Shown piece by piece: positions 61,744 through 64,000 of a DNA stretch of 64,000 nt. Positions within the stretch are counted from its first letter, which is position 1. Each line of letters opens with the position of its first letter. Both the position numbers and the translations under genes were made by a program. Under the pieces are notes generated by a model that worked only from the letters and a program-made list of their open reading frames with translations, was not told the DNA's origin and did not search any database. Source of the stretch: JAEYFP01 sp964579795. GTDB lineage: Bacteria; Bacillota; Clostridia; Lachnospirales; Lachnospiraceae. Location of the stretch: contig CAZOHM010000004.1 of assembly GCA_964579795.1 (NCBI GenBank), forward strand, positions 44,315 to 108,314. Reading direction: 5' to 3'.

Positions 61744-61808
61744 ATTGTACTATACCTGAACCATTCAAGGCCGTTTCATTAATGTCCGCCAAATCAAGCA
61801 CCTGCTAT

Positions 61809-61837
61809 ATCATACACAATAACAATTACCCTGTCAA
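61809..61837 (-). promoter_or_regulatory. Sigma-A promoter for the ylxM-ffh-ribosomal block
   Basis: Minus-strand TTGACA (61832-61837), a 17-base spacer and TATGAT (61809-61814), 66 bases before the ylxM start. Very close in sequence to the yajC promoter at 29135-29163. Confidence 0.72.
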
Positions 61838-61859
61838 GTATTTTCTCTTTACACTTTTA

Positions 61860-62354
61860 TTATTTGCTGTTTATTTTGTCCTGTTCTGTCTTTTTATATT
61901 TTTCCAGAAGTTCCTCATACTTTTTGCTCTCTGATTTTGTCTTAAAGAACATAACAAATGTACTTACAGCAAAGCAAATACCAAATGAAAGAAAAAAACC
62001 AATCCATCCGGGTACATAATCAACCGGGAACCAATCAAATACAATAATACAGAACAAAATCACAGCAATAATAATAACCAGCATAATAACAGTACGCCAC
62101 ACAAGCATCAGATTAGTAAACAATTTTCCTGAAAACACTAAAGAAAATGACAAAGATATCATGATTGCAGCAAATCCAAGCTGCCAAAGTGTAATATAAC
62201 TGATTCCACTTTTTCCAAGACTATAAAAAGACGAATATGTCACAGCATGATCTCCCTGCAGTGCACCAAGAATTGATACAATCATCACTTCTACAGCAAA
62301 AATAACAAGGAACCGCATAATAAAGTCAATTAACTGATTTTCACTATTTTGCAT
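61860..62354 (-). CDS. DUF3021 membrane protein
   Basis: A four-helix membrane protein of the DUF3021 family, almost always paired with a LytTR regulator, and proposed to restrain it. Hydrophobic segments lie at about residues 10-30, 47-70, 85-106 and 115-135, followed by a charged tail (KSESKKYEELLEKYKK). At 164 residues it is normal. Its ATG overlaps the stop region of the LytTR gene (TAGATG), so the two are translated together. Confidence 0.9.
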   Translation of the reverse strand: MQNSENQLIDFIMRFLVIFAVEVMIVSILGALQGDHAVTYSSFYSLGKSGISYITLWQLGFAAIMISLSFSLVFSGKLFTNLMLVWRTVIMLVIIIAVILFCIIVFDWFPVDYVPGWIGFFLSFGICFAVSTFVMFFKTKSESKKYEELLEKYKKTEQDKINSK

Positions 62355-62795
62355 CTATTTCACCCCCAGCATCTGTCGAATTGTTACTGCATATTGCCTT
62401 GAAACAACAAGCTTTTCTGCATTATTCATTGTCACAATGATTCTTCCATCCAAGTCTGGTTTTAGTGCCTTAATCTGATTGAAGTTAATTATGACAGATT
62501 TCCCTGCTCTGAAAAATCCATGTGCAGAAAGCTGTTCCTCTAGCTCATATAGCTTCAAAGGTGTTTCATATACATCGTTCGCTGTATAAAAAAAAGTTTT
62601 CTTATCAACTGTATCAATATATAAAATTTTGGATGCATCCAAAATATATGTTTCCTGATTCTTCATCCCTGTTAATTTACATTCTAATATTCGAAGCATG
62701 GCTATCAGCTTTAATATCTCATCATTTGTCTGCCTGCAATTAATAATAATCTGGGTGTCTGTAAGTGTATCGTCCTCATTAATTTGTATTTTCAA
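62355..62795 (-). CDS. LytTR-type DNA-binding regulator
   Basis: A response-regulator-output-like protein without a receiver domain. The short N-terminal helix region (about 1-45) is followed by a LytTR domain from ILYIDTVDKKTFFYTANDVYE to the end (FRAGKSVIINFNQIKALKPDLDGRIIVTM). The start is a TTG preceded by GGGGAGG. At 146 residues it is typical of the orphan LytTR-DUF3021 type. These pairs often control a nearby ABC transporter, but none is seen here, so its targets are unknown. Confidence 0.9.
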   Translation of the reverse strand: MKIQINEDDTLTDTQIIINCRQTNDEILKLIAMLRILECKLTGMKNQETYILDASKILYIDTVDKKTFFYTANDVYETPLKLYELEEQLSAHGFFRAGKSVIINFNQIKALKPDLDGRIIVTMNNAEKLVVSRQYAVTIRQMLGVK

Positions 62796-62828
62796 GCATC
62801 CACCGCCTCCCCTGCTTTTTCTTTCAAA

Positions 62829-62858
62829 AACAGCTCATGGAATTATCCATGAGCTGTT
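62829..62858 (-). terminator. Terminator after pckA
   Basis: A 13-bp stem (62829-62841 with 62846-62858) and 4-base loop, followed on the minus strand by TTTTTGAAAG. It lies 17 bases past the pckA stop and insulates pckA from the LytTR gene. Confidence 0.82.
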
Positions 62859-62874
62859 GTAAACCTTTTACATT

Positions 62875-64000
62875 TTATAAAGAAGCTGTTTCTGAAACAA
62901 TTTTCTGAAGAGCTGCAAGAGCCTCATCAGGAAGCTTATCATAGCCTTCCTTCTTGGTAGCGAAGCCTTCTACTGCACTTACTCGATTCTGCATAGCGTT
63001 CTTTAATGCTGCAACATAATCCTTGTCAGAAAGATTCGGCTTGAAATCTGCAGTTTTTCCTGACCAGTCATACATGATTTCGATATCCTCGAACGGTCCC
63101 CACTTTTCAAATTTAGCCTTCTTTTCAACAATTGTCTCAATGATTCCAAGTGTATCAGCAGGCTTAACCTTTGTTCCCATGAAGTCACCAGTATTAACGA
63201 TATAGCAATCAACATTCTTCTCTTCAACGAGCTTCTTGAATTTTACATATTCGTTTACTAAAGGATATGTTCTGAACGGATTAGCATAAGGTACAATACG
63301 AAGCGCATTTAAATCTGTACCTGCAGCAACACGCTCTGCTGTAGAAGTCTTTGTAGCAAGAGTTGCACCCATAACAGAAGCAAGTGCAGCACCCTTCAGC
63401 TTAACAACTGGTGGAATCGTAGGATCTTTCATAATCCAGAAAATAGCATTTACTGGAGAATCAATCTTGTCCACACGGTTAGGTGACCATAGTTTTGATT
63501 TAATAGCACGTCCGTTACCATTTCTGATATCCTCTGTTACTAACTGAATCTTACCATTCTCATCTAATGTAGCTGAGCAGTTCTGAGCTGAAAGCAAATA
63601 TTCGTTATCAGGGCATCCTGTAGGATAATCAGCTGTCTTATCAAAATAAGTAGGCTCTAAGGCGATCGATGCACATGAATCAGTGTTAATGATAAATGCG
63701 TCATCATGAAGAACCTTGATTGCAGGATATTTATTGTTATGCTTAGCATGTGTCAGTGTAGATTTTCCTGATCCTGAAAGACCATATACAGATGCAACGA
63801 ATTTTGATCCGTCTGCAAGTGAATACTCCTTCTGTCCACCATGACAGGATGCATAACCATTTCTGTTAGCAAGTGCCCAAGCCATTGTCAATGTACCCTT
63901 CTTGTGCTCGCCAAAGTATCTCATACCAAGGATAGCAGCACAGTTCTGCTCTGTATCAAAATAACATAATGTCAAAGGATCGCTTAAGCAGCTGTAATCA
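62875..64000 (-). CDS. pckA: Phosphoenolpyruvate carboxykinase (ATP), C-terminal part
   Basis: Interconverts oxaloacetate and phosphoenolpyruvate with ATP/ADP, for gluconeogenesis or for CO2-fixing succinate formation in gut anaerobes. About 375 residues are visible and the frame runs off the right edge. The P-loop VYGLSGSGKSTLTHAKH near the visible residue 75, the metal-binding LHDDAFII and the arginine-containing NGNGRAIKSKLWSPNR are consistent with the family. The closest in-frame start is a TTG that should not be used, since the conserved sequence continues upstream. It stops at a strong terminator. Confidence 0.92.
   Translation of the reverse strand, partial: DYSCLSDPLTLCYFDTEQNCAAILGMRYFGEHKKGTLTMAWALANRNGYASCHGGQKEYSLADGSKFVASVYGLSGSGKSTLTHAKHNNKYPAIKVLHDDAFIINTDSCASIALEPTYFDKTADYPTGCPDNEYLLSAQNCSATLDENGKIQLVTEDIRNGNGRAIKSKLWSPNRVDKIDSPVNAIFWIMKDPTIPPVVKLKGAALASVMGATLATKTSTAERVAAGTDLNALRIVPYANPFRTYPLVNEYVKFKKLVEEKNVDCYIVNTGDFMGTKVKPADTLGIIETIVEKKAKFEKWGPFEDIEIMYDWSGKTADFKPNLSDKDYVAALKNAMQNRVSAVEGFATKKEGYDKLPDEALAALQKIVSETASL

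Noticed and set aside
1..64000. CRISPR array, prophage, insertion sequence, tRNA or rRNA genes
   Set aside because: I found no regularly spaced repeats, no phage or transposase reading frames and no cloverleaf-like intergenic sequence. Gene spacing is short throughout.

Overview
The window looks like a core-chromosome segment of a low-GC, anaerobic, spore-lineage Firmicute, most likely a Lachnospiraceae (Clostridia). Support comes from the sporulation genes yqfC, yqfD and a SpoVB-type flippase, a group-B-like [FeFe] hydrogenase, electron-bifurcating NfnAB, fhs-folD one-carbon genes, an ATP-type PEP carboxykinase, the conserved ylxM-ffh-rpsP-khpA-rimM-trmD-rplS block, AGGAGG ribosome binding sites and sigma-A promoters. 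Genus cannot be fixed from the sequence alone. Most genes lie on the minus strand. I saw no rRNA, tRNA, insertion sequence, prophage or CRISPR array.

Layout. 1-5.4 kb: sporulation/RNA block (yqfC-yqfD-phoH-ybeY-spoVB-like) plus rlmH and a zinc-ribbon membrane protein. 5.4-9.2 kb: nfnA-nfnB, preceded by a second zinc-ribbon protein carrying chitobiase-type repeats. 9.3-15.4 kb: fhs-folD, the FtsK/SpoIIIE translocase and uppP. 15.5-20 kb: a DUF1015 gene, glgB and a MscS channel. 20-31.4 kb: M15 peptidase, tgt, yajC, then leuB-ilvD-ilvB, an L,D-transpeptidase, serC and serA, ending at a perfect 24-bp bidirectional hairpin. 31.6-39.4 kb: plus-strand aroC, then a cupin regulator with potABCD and an RluA-type synthase, with a minus-strand lactonase between. 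39.3-44 kb: UPF0303, trpS, a 53-residue Cys-rich peptide, a GH13 protein with a ruined active site and a divergent sirtuin-like protein. 44.1-50.8 kb: DUF1292 gene, UvrD-like helicase, gltX, [FeFe] hydrogenase and prs. 50.8-61.7 kb: C_GCAxxG protein, pgeF, yraN, FlhB-like and FliK-like orphans, rnhB, lepB-rbgA-lepB and the ribosomal/SRP block. 61.9-64 kb: DUF3021-LytTR pair and the C-terminal part of pckA.

How the parts fit. Ferredoxin and NAD(P)H balance is served by NfnAB and the hydrogenase. Fhs-FolD feed one-carbon units and SerC-SerA feed serine. LeuB, IlvD and IlvB cover part of branched-chain synthesis; ilvC, ilvN, leuA, leuCD and serB are not in the window. The potABCD set imports polyamines, probably under the adjacent XRE-cupin regulator.

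No spectacular new system is evident. The best leads are the 41-44 kb neighbourhood (Cys-rich peptide, catalytically dead GH13, altered sirtuin), a CGCN cysteine motif shared by the peptide and the DUF1292 protein, two near-identical promoters in front of the Sec/SRP genes yajC and ylxM-ffh, and a structured leader before rplS.
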